The notes below the pieces were generated by a model. It saw only the letters and a program-made list of their open reading frames with translations. It searched no databases and was not told the origin of the DNA. Both the position numbers and the translations under genes were made by a program. Positions 1 through 7,633 of a stretch of 23,211 bases of DNA are shown here, piece by piece. Position 1 is the first letter of the stretch; each line of letters starts with the position of its first letter. This DNA comes from Vicingus sp036171675 (GTDB taxonomy: Bacteria > Bacteroidota > Bacteroidia > Flavobacteriales_E > Vicingaceae): positions 1 to 23,211 of the forward strand of contig JAVHRO010000016.1 of assembly GCA_036171675.1 (NCBI GenBank). The letters run 5' to 3'.

Positions 1-89
1 ACAAATTTCACTTATTTCAATCGTGAAATTCACTCGAATTGACAAATTTTCTTACCAATGCACAACGGGTGTAACTAATTAATTTAATA

Positions 90-887
90 ATGACAGCTTT
101 TAAACGGACTATCCTTTTTCTTTTTGTTTGGGTGTCGTTATTTAATGCGAATGGACAAAACCAACCAATTCATTTTGTTGGATATTATTTTACAACCGAC
201 CAGACAGGTTGTTATTATGAAATTAATACCAATTCGATTAATAAATTTGATAAATCTGGGCAGTTACTATATACATTTAGCAACAATTTGCTGGGTGAAA
301 TTTCCGATGTGGATGTTTCAAATCCAATGAAAATTCTTGTTTTTTTTAAAGATTTTTCTAAAATTATTATCCTTGATAATACCCTATCAGAAAGGGGTAG
401 TTTAGTTGATTTAAATGAAATTAGTTTGGAGGAAACGTCGTTGGTTTGCTCTTCATATAATAACGGCATTTGGTATTATAATCCTTTAAAGTTTCAGTTA
501 AGTAGAATAGAAAATACTGCTATTACTAATTCTTCTGCAAATTTATCAACCATTCTTAACGTAAACTTATTACCTAATTTCTTAACGGAAAGTAATAATA
601 AGGTATTTTTAAACGACCCAGTTCATGGTGTGTTGGTTTTTGATATTTACGGGACTTATATTAAAACTATTTCAATAGTTGGATTATCCACATTTCAGGC
701 TAAAGAAAAATACTTATTATACGTTAATAGTAATGGTCAGATTGAAACATACGATTTTTTCTCCCTTAAAAAAACGGTTTATAAACCTCTTGAATTTACT
801 AATATAAAATCAGTACGAATTGAAAACAACACTATCTATATCATTAATTCAAACAATCAATTATTTATAGATAGAATTGATATTTAA
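90..887 (+). CDS. Secreted protein of unknown function, possibly beta-propeller-like
   Basis: The 265-residue product starts with a charged N-terminus and a hydrophobic stretch (about residues 5-22) ending in NANGQ, which reads as a signal peptide, so it is probably exported. The rest is rich in short strand-like segments with recurring patterns such as INKFDKSGQLL, VLVFDIYGTYI and IETYDFFSL, which resemble blades of a WD40/NHL-like propeller; that fold is inferred, and no catalytic motif is visible. It lies 77 bp upstream of the deoxynucleoside kinase gene on the same strand and may be co-transcribed. I do not recognise a named family and assign no function. The ATG at 90 is chosen because it places the signal peptide at the very start. 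Confidence 0.75.
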   Translation: MTAFKRTILFLFVWVSLFNANGQNQPIHFVGYYFTTDQTGCYYEINTNSINKFDKSGQLLYTFSNNLLGEISDVDVSNPMKILVFFKDFSKIIILDNTLSERGSLVDLNEISLEETSLVCSSYNNGIWYYNPLKFQLSRIENTAITNSSANLSTILNVNLLPNFLTESNNKVFLNDPVHGVLVFDIYGTYIKTISIVGLSTFQAKEKYLLYVNSNGQIETYDFFSLKKTVYKPLEFTNIKSVRIENNTIYIINSNNQLFIDRIDI

Positions 888-964
888 TTTCATTTATACA
901 GTTGACTTTTCTGTGTTAGTATTGAATATTTTTTGTATTTTTAGTCACTCAAAAAAATTATATT

Positions 965-1588
965 ATGTTAATAGCTGTTGCAGGAAATATTGGTTCAGGT
1001 AAAACTACGCTAACTACTTTATTGGCAAAACATTATCGTTGGGATACTCATTTTGAGGATGTTGATGATAATCCTTATTTGAACGATTTCTATAATGATA
1101 TGCAACGCTGGTCGTTTAACTTGCAGGTTTATTATTTAACCAGTCGAATAAGTAAAATTCAAGAAATTAATAAAAGTGGTAAGGCCACTATACAAGATAG
1201 AACGCTCTTTGAAGATGCGTATATTTTTGCTCCTAATCTACACTCCATGGGCTTAATGACAACTCGTGATTTTGAAACGTATTTTTCGCTTTTCAAATTA
1301 CAAGAAACATTTATTAATCCGCCCGATTTACTCATTTACCTTAGGGCTTCAGTATCTACGTTAGTTAATCAAATTCAGAAGCGCGGTAGGGATTATGAAG
1401 AGAGTATTCGATTGGATTACTTAAAATGCTTAAATGAGCGTTATGAAGCATGGATATCTACCTACGATCAAGGTAAAGTTTTAATTGTTGATGTTGATAC
1501 GAATAATTTTTCTGAAAATGCAGAAGATTTGGGTACTATTATTAATAATATTGATGCTGAACTCCACGGTTTATTTATAACCAAGTAA
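965..1588 (+). CDS. Deoxynucleoside kinase (dNK/dGK-dAK family)
   Basis: Phosphorylates deoxynucleosides at the 5' position with ATP in the cytosolic salvage pathway. The 207-residue length is usual for bacterial dNKs. Visible motifs: P-loop GNIGSGKTT at residues 7-15; a glutamate at 31 in FEDVDDNPYL, where the family has its catalytic-base/substrate region; QDRTLFEDAYIF at 77-88, the DRS-like motif with the substrate-contacting arginine; and the arginine-rich LID KRGRDYEE at 139-146. Substrate preference (dA, dG or dC) cannot be read from sequence. The gene follows a secreted protein of unknown function and is followed by a palindromic repeat array whose first hairpin (1611-1628) may help end the transcript. 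Confidence 0.93.
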   Translation: MLIAVAGNIGSGKTTLTTLLAKHYRWDTHFEDVDDNPYLNDFYNDMQRWSFNLQVYYLTSRISKIQEINKSGKATIQDRTLFEDAYIFAPNLHSMGLMTTRDFETYFSLFKLQETFINPPDLLIYLRASVSTLVNQIQKRGRDYEESIRLDYLKCLNERYEAWISTYDQGKVLIVDVDTNNFSENAEDLGTIINNIDAELHGLFITK

Positions 1589-1924
1589 CATTTTTTTTAG
1601 ATTTACTACGTCCCTGCGAAGGTAGGGAACCAGTAGTTGTTTTCGTTGGCTTCTCCCGATAGTTATCTGGACTGTGTATGCAGGAAACCAGTTTTTTTTT
1701 CGTTGGCTTCGTTCCTGTGTATGCAGGAAACCAGTTTTTTTTTGTTGGCTTCGTTCCTGCGTATGCAGGAATCTAGTTTTTTTAATAGGAAAGTGTTATG
1801 ACCTAGGCTCCTGCCTACGCAGGAGAGGAGTAGTTATCTGATGCTATTTTGAGTTGGCTTCGTTCCTGTGTATGCAGGAAACCAGTTTTTTTTCGTTGGC
1901 TTCGTTCCTGCGTATGCAGGAATC

Positions 1925-2024
1925 NNNNNNNNNNNNNNNNNNNNNNNNNNNNNNNNNNNNNNNNNNNNNNNNNNNNNNNNNNNNNNNNNNNNNNNNNNNN
2001 NNNNNNNNNNNNNNNNNNNNNNNN
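1925..2024. other. Assembly gap of 100 N
   Basis: Exactly 100 undetermined bases, the usual placeholder for a gap of unknown size. It lies inside the tandem palindrome array, so the assembler most likely failed on the repeat. The flanks match successive parts of one 110-bp repeat unit. Any apparent reading frame across the gap is meaningless. Confidence 0.99.
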
Positions 2025-2366
2025 AGGAGTAGTTATCTGATGCTATTTTGAGTTGGCTTCGTTCCTGCGTATGCAGGAAACCAGTTTTTTTTCGTTGGCT
2101 TCGTTCCTGCGTATGCAGGAATCTAGTTTTTTTTAATAGGAAAGTGTTGTGGTCTAGGCACCTGCCTACGCAGGTGAGGAGTAGTTATCTGATGCTATTT
2201 TGAGTTGGCTTCGTTCCTGCGTATGCAGGAATCTAGTTTTTTTAATAGGAAAGTGTTATGACCTAGGCTCCTGCCTACGCAGGAGAGGAATACCTACGCA
2301 GAAGAGAGTGGGGTTTTGAGTTGACTTCTCCCGATAGCTATCGGGACTGCCTAAGCAGGAGCATAG

Positions 2367-2657
2367 TTACTCCATCCAACTTAATGACAAATCATTCCAA
2401 TCAGGATTTTCTTTTTCAATCAGGTTTAATTTCCAAATTCTTTTCCATTTTTTCATTTGTCGTTCAAGGGTGTAAGCTTCATTGTACGATTCATGTCCTT
2501 CAAAATAAACTAACATACTCACATTATACTTTGCTGTAAATCCTTTAAATATTTTATTCTTATGTTCAGCTACTCTTCTTGTGATATCATCGGTTAGTCC
2601 AATTTACAAAGTTCCATTTCGCTTACTAGCCATTATGTAAACAAAGAAATTACTCAT
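2367..2657 (-). pseudogene. GIY-YIG endonuclease pseudogene (nonsense mutation)
   Basis: Reading the minus strand from ATG at 2657 gives a 97-codon frame ending in TAA at 2367, with one internal stop (TAA, 2604-2606, codon 18). It encodes FFVYIMASKRNGTL, then the stop, then IGLTDDITRRVAEHK, and later LERQMKKWKR and ENPDWNDLS near the end. This is the layout of the short GIY-YIG nuclease family (about 80-100 residues, usual motif LYIGVT). The stop replaces the tyrosine of YIG, a one-base TAT/TAC to TAA change at a key residue. The downstream arginines (27-28) and the metal-binding glutamate (65) remain, and the frame is otherwise intact, so inactivation looks recent unless it is a sequencing error. 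It is embedded among palindromic repeats on both sides. Confidence 0.88.
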
Positions 2658-2955
2658 ATGCTCAAAGTTACATTTTTTAGATTAACTACGTTCCTGCGTA
2701 GGCAGGAAATCAGTAGTTGTTTTTTATCTATTCAAAAATAAGAAAGTATTTTGGTCTAGGCACCTGCCTACAAAGGTGAGGGAGTAGTTATCTGATGCTA
2801 TTTTGAGTTAGCTACGTTCCTGCGCAGGCAGGAATCCAGTAGTTGTTTTTTCGTTGGCTTCTCCCGATAGCTATCGGGACTGCGTATGCAGGAATCCAGT
2901 TTTTTTAATAGGAAGTTTTTATGACCTAGACTCCTGCCTACGCAGGAGAGAAATA

Positions 2956-2988
2956 AAAAAGCCCTCCGCTATTAACGAAGGGCTTTTT
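2956..2988 (-). terminator. Rho-independent terminator of the outer-membrane protein gene
   Basis: Inverted repeat AAAAAGCCCT (2956-2965) and AGGGCTTTTT (2979-2988) around a 13-base loop. On the minus strand it gives a GC stem followed by a T-run, 22 bp past the stop codon at 3010. It could also stop transcription coming from the repeat array. Confidence 0.85.
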
Positions 2989-3009
2989 ATATACTTAACT
3001 AAGTTTTTC

Positions 3010-3858
3010 TTAGAAGTGGAAGTTAATAGATACATTAGCACCTGAAACACCGTTATCTAAACCAAATGATGAAGATTTTCCACCGTTTGTAGTTTTAGTA
3101 ACTAAAGAAGCAGTTGTGCCACCTGCAGGTACAGTCCATTCTTCAGTTGTAGTTTTAGAAGCACCTGTAGAAGTCATAGATAATCCCCAAGTATATTCAG
3201 CACCTAAAGAAACTTTTGGAGCGAAAAACCATTCAACACCTAAGAAACCATCGATTCCTAATACAAATGTAGAACCAGCTACTGATTCAGTAGTTCTAGG
3301 TCCATTAAGTGATGGGTTGTAAGTAGTAGATACTTCACTTAAAGCTAAACCATAAGTGTTAGTAGTTGAACCACCACCAAAACCAATCATTAATTCAGCA
3401 CCGTAAACACCTTGAATTCTTGTGTTACCTCTGTGCTTTTCGATACCAGCACCTAAGATAATTTGTCTTCCTGAAGTAGCTACTTCGTTAGTATACTCAG
3501 TAGTAGTACCATTGAATTGAGAAACGCTATCAGCATACAAGTTAACAACAGTACCAACTGTTTGGCTACCAAATCCGATTCTTAATTTAGCTCTATAAGC
3601 TGTTTTTTCGTCTTTGTACATTTTACCATAAATAGCACCGTATGGAGCAAAATAAGTAGCACCAGCACCAATTGAATTACCAGTATTACCATTAAATAGG
3701 TTACCAGCATAGTTTAAGAAAGGATTAGCATCAAATCCGATTGACCAATCACCAGCTTCTGGTAAATAAGCCTCACCTTTTTTAGATGTTAAACCATCTT
3801 GAGCGAATGTTGCAGTAGCAGCAAAGATAGCAGCTACAAATAATAATCTTTTTTTCAT
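3010..3858 (-). CDS. Outer-membrane beta-barrel protein
   Basis: The 282-residue product has a classic signal peptide (MKKRLLFVAAIFAATATFAQ, residues 1-20). The mature part consists of alternating polar/hydrophobic strands rich in Gly, Thr, Ser and Asn, and ends with phenylalanine (SINFHF), the usual C-terminal signature for outer-membrane barrel insertion. Segments such as KLRIGFGSQTVG and GVYGAELMIGFGGGS look like transmembrane strands. No ligand-binding motif is recognisable, so pore or structural roles are both possible. The gene is monocistronic: a good promoter lies just upstream (3907-3938) and a strong terminator just downstream. Promoter quality and codon regularity suggest high expression; that is inference. 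Confidence 0.82.
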   Translation of the reverse strand: MKKRLLFVAAIFAATATFAQDGLTSKKGEAYLPEAGDWSIGFDANPFLNYAGNLFNGNTGNSIGAGATYFAPYGAIYGKMYKDEKTAYRAKLRIGFGSQTVGTVVNLYADSVSQFNGTTTEYTNEVATSGRQIILGAGIEKHRGNTRIQGVYGAELMIGFGGGSTTNTYGLALSEVSTTYNPSLNGPRTTESVAGSTFVLGIDGFLGVEWFFAPKVSLGAEYTWGLSMTSTGASKTTTEEWTVPAGGTTASLVTKTTNGGKSSSFGLDNGVSGANVSINFHF

Positions 3859-3906
3859 TTTTAATTGTTTTTAGTTAAACTTTTTAATTTAATTTTTAGT
3901 TTGCGA

Positions 3907-3938
3907 CAAACTTACAACATTTTTTTTAATCTGTGCAA
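3907..3938 (-). promoter_or_regulatory. Bacteroidota-type promoter of the beta-barrel gene
   Basis: On the minus strand the -33 TTG is at 3938-3936 and the -7 element TAAGTTTG at 3914-3907, a full TAnnTTTG match, with 21 bp between. The predicted start of transcription leaves a leader of roughly 40 nt before the ATG at 3858. Confidence 0.7.
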
Positions 3939-4107
3939 CTTTTTTTTTATTTTATTAACATTTGTTTATAGTTATTAACATGTTATTCATAACTCTGTAA
4001 ACCATATTTTTCTAAGTGCGTAGACTATTTTTGATGTTATTAAGCAGTCAATATTTTTTTCAAAAGTAACATTTTTTTGATATTTAATTTATTTAGTTTG
4101 TTACTTT

Positions 4108-6387
4108 TTAATTATTTGATGTAATTGTTTCGTCTATTGTTGAAGTTACTTCATTTCCATAGTCATCATACTGTATAACTTTTTCAATGGTTTGTGTTTC
4201 TTTAATTGCCTGTGTTGTATGTCCACCAAGAATAGGAGCAATAATTAATCCAATTAAACAAGTTAATTTTATTAAGATGTTCATTGAAGGTCCTGAAGTA
4301 TCTTTAAATGGATCACCAACGGTATCACCAGTTACTGCGGCTTTATGAGCATCAGAACCTTTATAGGTCATTTCTCCATTGATCATAACACCAGCTTCAA
4401 ACGATTTTTTTGCATTATCCCAAGCACCACCAGCATTATTTTGGAATACAGCCCACAATACTCCCGATACGGTAACTCCAGCCATATAACCACCTAACAT
4501 TTCAGCAATTAATTTATTATCATAACCTAATAGCATGGGTAAAATAACTATAAGGATAGGGAATCCAATGGTTAAAATACCTGGCAACATCATTTCTCGT
4601 AATGCAGCCTTTGTTGAAATTTCAACACATTTGCCATATTCTGGTTTTCCTGTACCTTCCATAATACCAGGAATTTCCTTAAATTGTCTTCTAACTTCAT
4701 ACACCATATCCATCGCAGCTTTACCAACTGAATTCATAGCTAATGCGGAGAACACTACAGGAATCATACCTCCAATAAATAACATCGCTAAAACAGGCGC
4801 CTTAAATATATTAATACCATCAATTCCTGTAAAAGTAACATAAGCAGCAAATAATGCTAATGAAGTAAGCGCTGCAGAAGCAATTGCAAAACCTTTTCCA
4901 GTTGCAGCGGTTGTATTACCTACTGAATCTAGTATATCTGTACGCATTCTAACTTCTTTTGGTAATTCACTCATTTCAGCGATACCTCCAGCATTGTCAG
5001 AGATTGGTCCAAATGCATCAATAGCTAATTGCATAGCAGTAGTTGCCATCATTGCTGATGCTGCTAATGCTACGCCATAAAAACCTGCAAAAGCATAAGA
5101 TGCCCATATGGCACTTGCAAATAAAATTACAGTTGGAAAAGTAGAAATCATACCTGTTGCTAAGCCAGCAATTACGTTGGTACCAGCTCCAGTGCTAGAT
5201 TTTTGAACAATTGCTAAAACGGGTTTAGTTCCAAGTCCTGTGTAATATTCTGTTACTGACGAAATAGCACCACCAACAATTAAGCCTATTATGGTTGCAT
5301 AAAAGACCCTCATTGATGAAATATCTTTAGAACCTTCACCAAAGAAATTCATTTTCATGGTTTCAGGTAACATGTATTTAACTAATACAAAACATGCAAT
5401 AGCAGTCAACGCAATTGAAACCCAGTTTCCAATATTTAAAGCAGTTTGGACTTGCTTTTCTTTTGCATCGTTATTGGTTATTTTAACCAACATGGTTCCA
5501 ATAATAGAAAACAAAATTCCAAAACCAGCAATAGCCATTGGTAATAAAATTGGTCCAATTCCTCCAAATGCGTCGTTTATCATTCCTCCCATATCATTAA
5601 TAACATAGTTACCTAATACCATTGCAGCTAGCACTGTGGCAACATAAGAGCCAAATAAATCGGCGCCCATACCAGCTACATCACCTACATTGTCGCCAAC
5701 ATTATCTGCAATAGTAGCAGGGTTGCGAGGGTCATCTTCTGGAATACCAGCTTCAACTTTACCCACTAAATCGGCGCCAACATCGGCAGCTTTAGTATAA
5801 ATACCACCACCAACACGAGCAAATAAAGCAATAGATTCAGCTCCTAAAGAAAACCCTGCTAAGGTTTCTAATACGATGGTCATATCTTCAGTTGTTGTCC
5901 ATGCACCTTTCATAAAAAACTGGAAAAATATAATAAAAAAGGTGGTAAGTCCTAAAACTGCTAAACCAGCAACTCCTAAGCCCATTACTGTTCCACCGCC
6001 AAACGATACTTTTAATGCTTGAGGTAAACTTGTACGAGCTGCTTGAGTTGTTCTAACGTTGGTTTTAGTAGCTATTTTCATTCCCATATTTCCTGCTAAA
6101 GCAGAAAAGAAAGCTCCAAAAATAAAAGCTACAACAATTAATATGTGGGTTGTAGGAACAATAAAAGATATACCAGCTAAAATAATACTTGCTCCAACAA
6201 CAAATAATGCTAGTAATCGGTATTCGGCTTTTAAAAATGCCAACGCACCTTCATAAATGTAATCTGAAATTTCTTTCATTTTACCATCACCTGCATCTTG
6301 CTTTAATACCCATGCTCTTTTAGCAGCCATAAAAGCTAAGCCTATAAACGCCATTAATATTGGCACATAAATCATAATTGAACTCAT
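4108..6387 (-). CDS. hppA: Membrane-bound ion-pumping pyrophosphatase
   Basis: Hydrolyses cytosolic pyrophosphate and pumps cations across the inner membrane. The 759 residues with about 16 hydrophobic segments match the family. Pyrophosphate/Mg binding motifs are complete: RVGGGIYTKAADVGADLVGK (191-210, D202 and D206), DDPRNPATIADNVGDNVGD (218-236, D228 and D232) and, near the C-terminus, DAHKAAVTGDTVGDPFKDT. The segment GNTTAATGKG carries alanine where K+-independent enzymes have lysine, so it should need K+. The helix-6 gate glutamate is missing (GADLFGSY, glycine at 246), while helix 5 has a glutamate at 184 (LGAESIALF) where most members have serine. I recall this swap in Flavobacterium-type H+-pumping enzymes, so proton pumping is inferred over sodium. 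The gene stands alone, with its own promoter. Confidence 0.96.
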   Translation of the reverse strand: MSSIMIYVPILMAFIGLAFMAAKRAWVLKQDAGDGKMKEISDYIYEGALAFLKAEYRLLALFVVGASIILAGISFIVPTTHILIVVAFIFGAFFSALAGNMGMKIATKTNVRTTQAARTSLPQALKVSFGGGTVMGLGVAGLAVLGLTTFFIIFFQFFMKGAWTTTEDMTIVLETLAGFSLGAESIALFARVGGGIYTKAADVGADLVGKVEAGIPEDDPRNPATIADNVGDNVGDVAGMGADLFGSYVATVLAAMVLGNYVINDMGGMINDAFGGIGPILLPMAIAGFGILFSIIGTMLVKITNNDAKEKQVQTALNIGNWVSIALTAIACFVLVKYMLPETMKMNFFGEGSKDISSMRVFYATIIGLIVGGAISSVTEYYTGLGTKPVLAIVQKSSTGAGTNVIAGLATGMISTFPTVILFASAIWASYAFAGFYGVALAASAMMATTAMQLAIDAFGPISDNAGGIAEMSELPKEVRMRTDILDSVGNTTAATGKGFAIASAALTSLALFAAYVTFTGIDGINIFKAPVLAMLFIGGMIPVVFSALAMNSVGKAAMDMVYEVRRQFKEIPGIMEGTGKPEYGKCVEISTKAALREMMLPGILTIGFPILIVILPMLLGYDNKLIAEMLGGYMAGVTVSGVLWAVFQNNAGGAWDNAKKSFEAGVMINGEMTYKGSDAHKAAVTGDTVGDPFKDTSGPSMNILIKLTCLIGLIIAPILGGHTTQAIKETQTIEKVIQYDDYGNEVTSTIDETITSNN

Positions 6388-6439
6388 TCTTTAATTTATT
6401 TGATAATATATTAATATTGTACTGTATTTTTTTGGACGG

Positions 6440-6447
6440 CAAAAGTA
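6440..6447 (-). promoter_or_regulatory. -7 promoter element of hppA
   Basis: Minus-strand TACTTTTG fits TAnnTTTG exactly, about 50 bp upstream of the hppA start at 6387. The -33 element is poor: only an AT-rich TTTTCG lies about 23 bp upstream. Confidence 0.5.
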
Positions 6448-6568
6448 GGTATTTTAATGAATAATGGATACGAAAATTTAATAAATTTAGATTAGTCGTT
6501 AAAAAGTATGAATTCGTGAATAAAAATGGATAATTGGAATTGAAATATTCAATAATTAATGTTTGAAT

Positions 6569-7546
6569 TTATTTATACATAACTTGCTTTACAGCAGTAA
6601 TAATTTTCTCTACGTTTGGCAAATAGGCTTCAATCAATGGAACTGAGAAGCTCATAGGAACATCAGCCCCTGTTACTCTTATTATTGGAGCATCTAAATA
6701 ATCGAAAGCCTCTTTTTGAATTTTGTATGTTACTTCTGAAGCTATACTTCCCAACGGCCAAGATTCTTCTACAAATACTAATCTATTTGTTTTCTTAACA
6801 GAATCGATAATTGTTTTATAATCGATTGGACGAATACTTCTGAGGTCAATCACTTCTGCGCTTATTCCTTCTTTTTCTAATTCTAATGCTGCGGTCTTTA
6901 CTAATTTCATCATTTTACCAAAACCAGCAATGGTTACATCCTTTCCTGTTTTAAAAACATCAGCAACACCAATTGGAATAATGTATTCGCCATCAGGCAC
7001 TAGTCCTTTATCGCCATACATTTGTTCTGATTCCATAAAAATAACGGGGTCATTATCTCTGATAGAAGCTTTTAATAAGCCTTTTGCATCGGCGGGGTTG
7101 GATGGCACAACAACCTTCAATCCAGGACAATTGGCGTACCAGTTGGCAAAATCTTGAGAGTGAGTTGCTCCTAATTGACCTGCAGCACCTGTTCCACCTC
7201 TAAAAACAATTGGAATTTTTAATTGTCCACCCGACATGTTGTGCATTTTAGCGGCATTATTAATTATTTGGTCAATGGCCACTAACGAGAAATTCCAGGT
7301 CATATATTCTACAATTGGACGCATTCCATTCATGGCAGCACCAACAGCTATACCCGTAAATCCATTTTCTGCAATTGGAGTGTCAATAACTCTTTTTGGG
7401 CCAAATTCGTCCAACATTCCTTTACTTACTTTGTATGCACCATTGTATTCTGCAACTTCTTCACCCATTAAAACAATACTGTCGTCTTTGCGCATTTCTT
7501 CGCACATGGCTTCATTTAATGCTTCTCTAAATTGAATCTCTCTCAT
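6569..7546 (-). CDS. pdhB: Pyruvate dehydrogenase E1 component, beta subunit
   Basis: Forms the alpha2-beta2 E1 of the pyruvate dehydrogenase complex, which decarboxylates pyruvate with thiamine diphosphate and passes the acetyl group to E2. The 325-residue length and the start MREIQFREALNEAMCEEM are typical. Conserved features: MGEEVAEYNGAYKVSKGM (27-44); DTPIAENGFTGIAVGAA (55-71) with the cofactor-activating glutamate at 60; FRGGTGAAGQLGATHSQD (115-132) with the active-site histidine at 129; and VVVPSNPADAKGLLKA in the middle. The C-terminal transketolase domain ends with IRVTGADVPMSFSVPLIEAYLP. The alpha subunit and E2 are not in this window, a split arrangement that is common in Bacteroidota. 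A 2-oxoisovalerate dehydrogenase beta subunit is the main alternative, but the match to PdhB is better. Confidence 0.92.
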   Translation of the reverse strand: MREIQFREALNEAMCEEMRKDDSIVLMGEEVAEYNGAYKVSKGMLDEFGPKRVIDTPIAENGFTGIAVGAAMNGMRPIVEYMTWNFSLVAIDQIINNAAKMHNMSGGQLKIPIVFRGGTGAAGQLGATHSQDFANWYANCPGLKVVVPSNPADAKGLLKASIRDNDPVIFMESEQMYGDKGLVPDGEYIIPIGVADVFKTGKDVTIAGFGKMMKLVKTAALELEKEGISAEVIDLRSIRPIDYKTIIDSVKKTNRLVFVEESWPLGSIASEVTYKIQKEAFDYLDAPIIRVTGADVPMSFSVPLIEAYLPNVEKIITAVKQVMYK

Positions 7547-7568
7547 ATTTTTTATATCTCAAAGAGAG

Positions 7569-7576
7569 CAAAATTA
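7569..7576 (-). promoter_or_regulatory. -7 promoter element of pdhB
   Basis: Minus-strand TAATTTTG matches TAnnTTTG, 23 bp upstream of the pdhB start codon. No clear TTG is seen at the -33 position. Confidence 0.45.
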
Positions 7577-7617
7577 TAAAATAAATATAGTTTTTAGCGG
7601 TTTTTAATATTTAAAGC

Positions 7618-7625
7618 TATTTTTG
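7618..7625 (+). promoter_or_regulatory. -7 promoter element of the acyltransferase gene
   Basis: TATTTTTG matches TAnnTTTG and ends eight bases before the ATG at 7634, which would give a leaderless or nearly leaderless mRNA. It is divergent from the pdhB promoter about 40 bp away. The -33 element is weak. Confidence 0.4.
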
Positions 7626-7633
7626 AATTCGGA

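Larger units (their letters stand above)
1611..2948. repeat. Array of palindromic REP/BIME-like repeats
   Basis: This 1.3-kb stretch contains no intact gene. At least nine hairpins follow TTCCTGCGTATGCAGGAA or a close variant: 1712-1729, 1754-1771, 1863-1880, 1905-1922, 2062-2079, 2104-2121, 2214-2231, 2691-2708 and 2817-2834. Others follow CTCCTGCCTACGCAGGAG or CACCTGCCTACGCAGGTG: 1808-1825, 2159-2176, 2268-2285, 2931-2948, and a decayed copy at 2761-2778. The core of the second type is the reverse complement of the first (compare 2691-2708), so they are one element in opposite orientations. A third palindrome, TCCCGATAGCTATCGGGA, occurs at 2329-2346 and 2862-2879, decayed near 1653. Copies of the first type are spaced by 42 bp or about 110 bp, which implies tandem amplification. 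A GIY-YIG pseudogene lies inside the array. Confidence 0.92.

Noticed and set aside
1..42. Possible 3' end of an upstream plus-strand gene (frame 1, ending TNFTYFNREIHSN and TGA at 40-42), and a stem-loop with 8-bp arms at 4-30.
   Set aside because: Only 13 codons are visible, frame 2 is open as well, and I do not recognise the peptide. The stem-loop has an 11-base loop, AT-rich arms and no T-run, so it is not a convincing terminator.
1849..2051. Two short plus-strand reading frames that run through the N gap.
   Set aside because: They are translations of the palindromic repeats and undetermined bases, with no protein support.
1611..2948. CRISPR array, because of the regularly spaced palindromic repeats.
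   Set aside because: Spacing is uneven (42 and about 110 bp), the intervening sequences are themselves repeated rather than unique spacers, and no cas gene is present.
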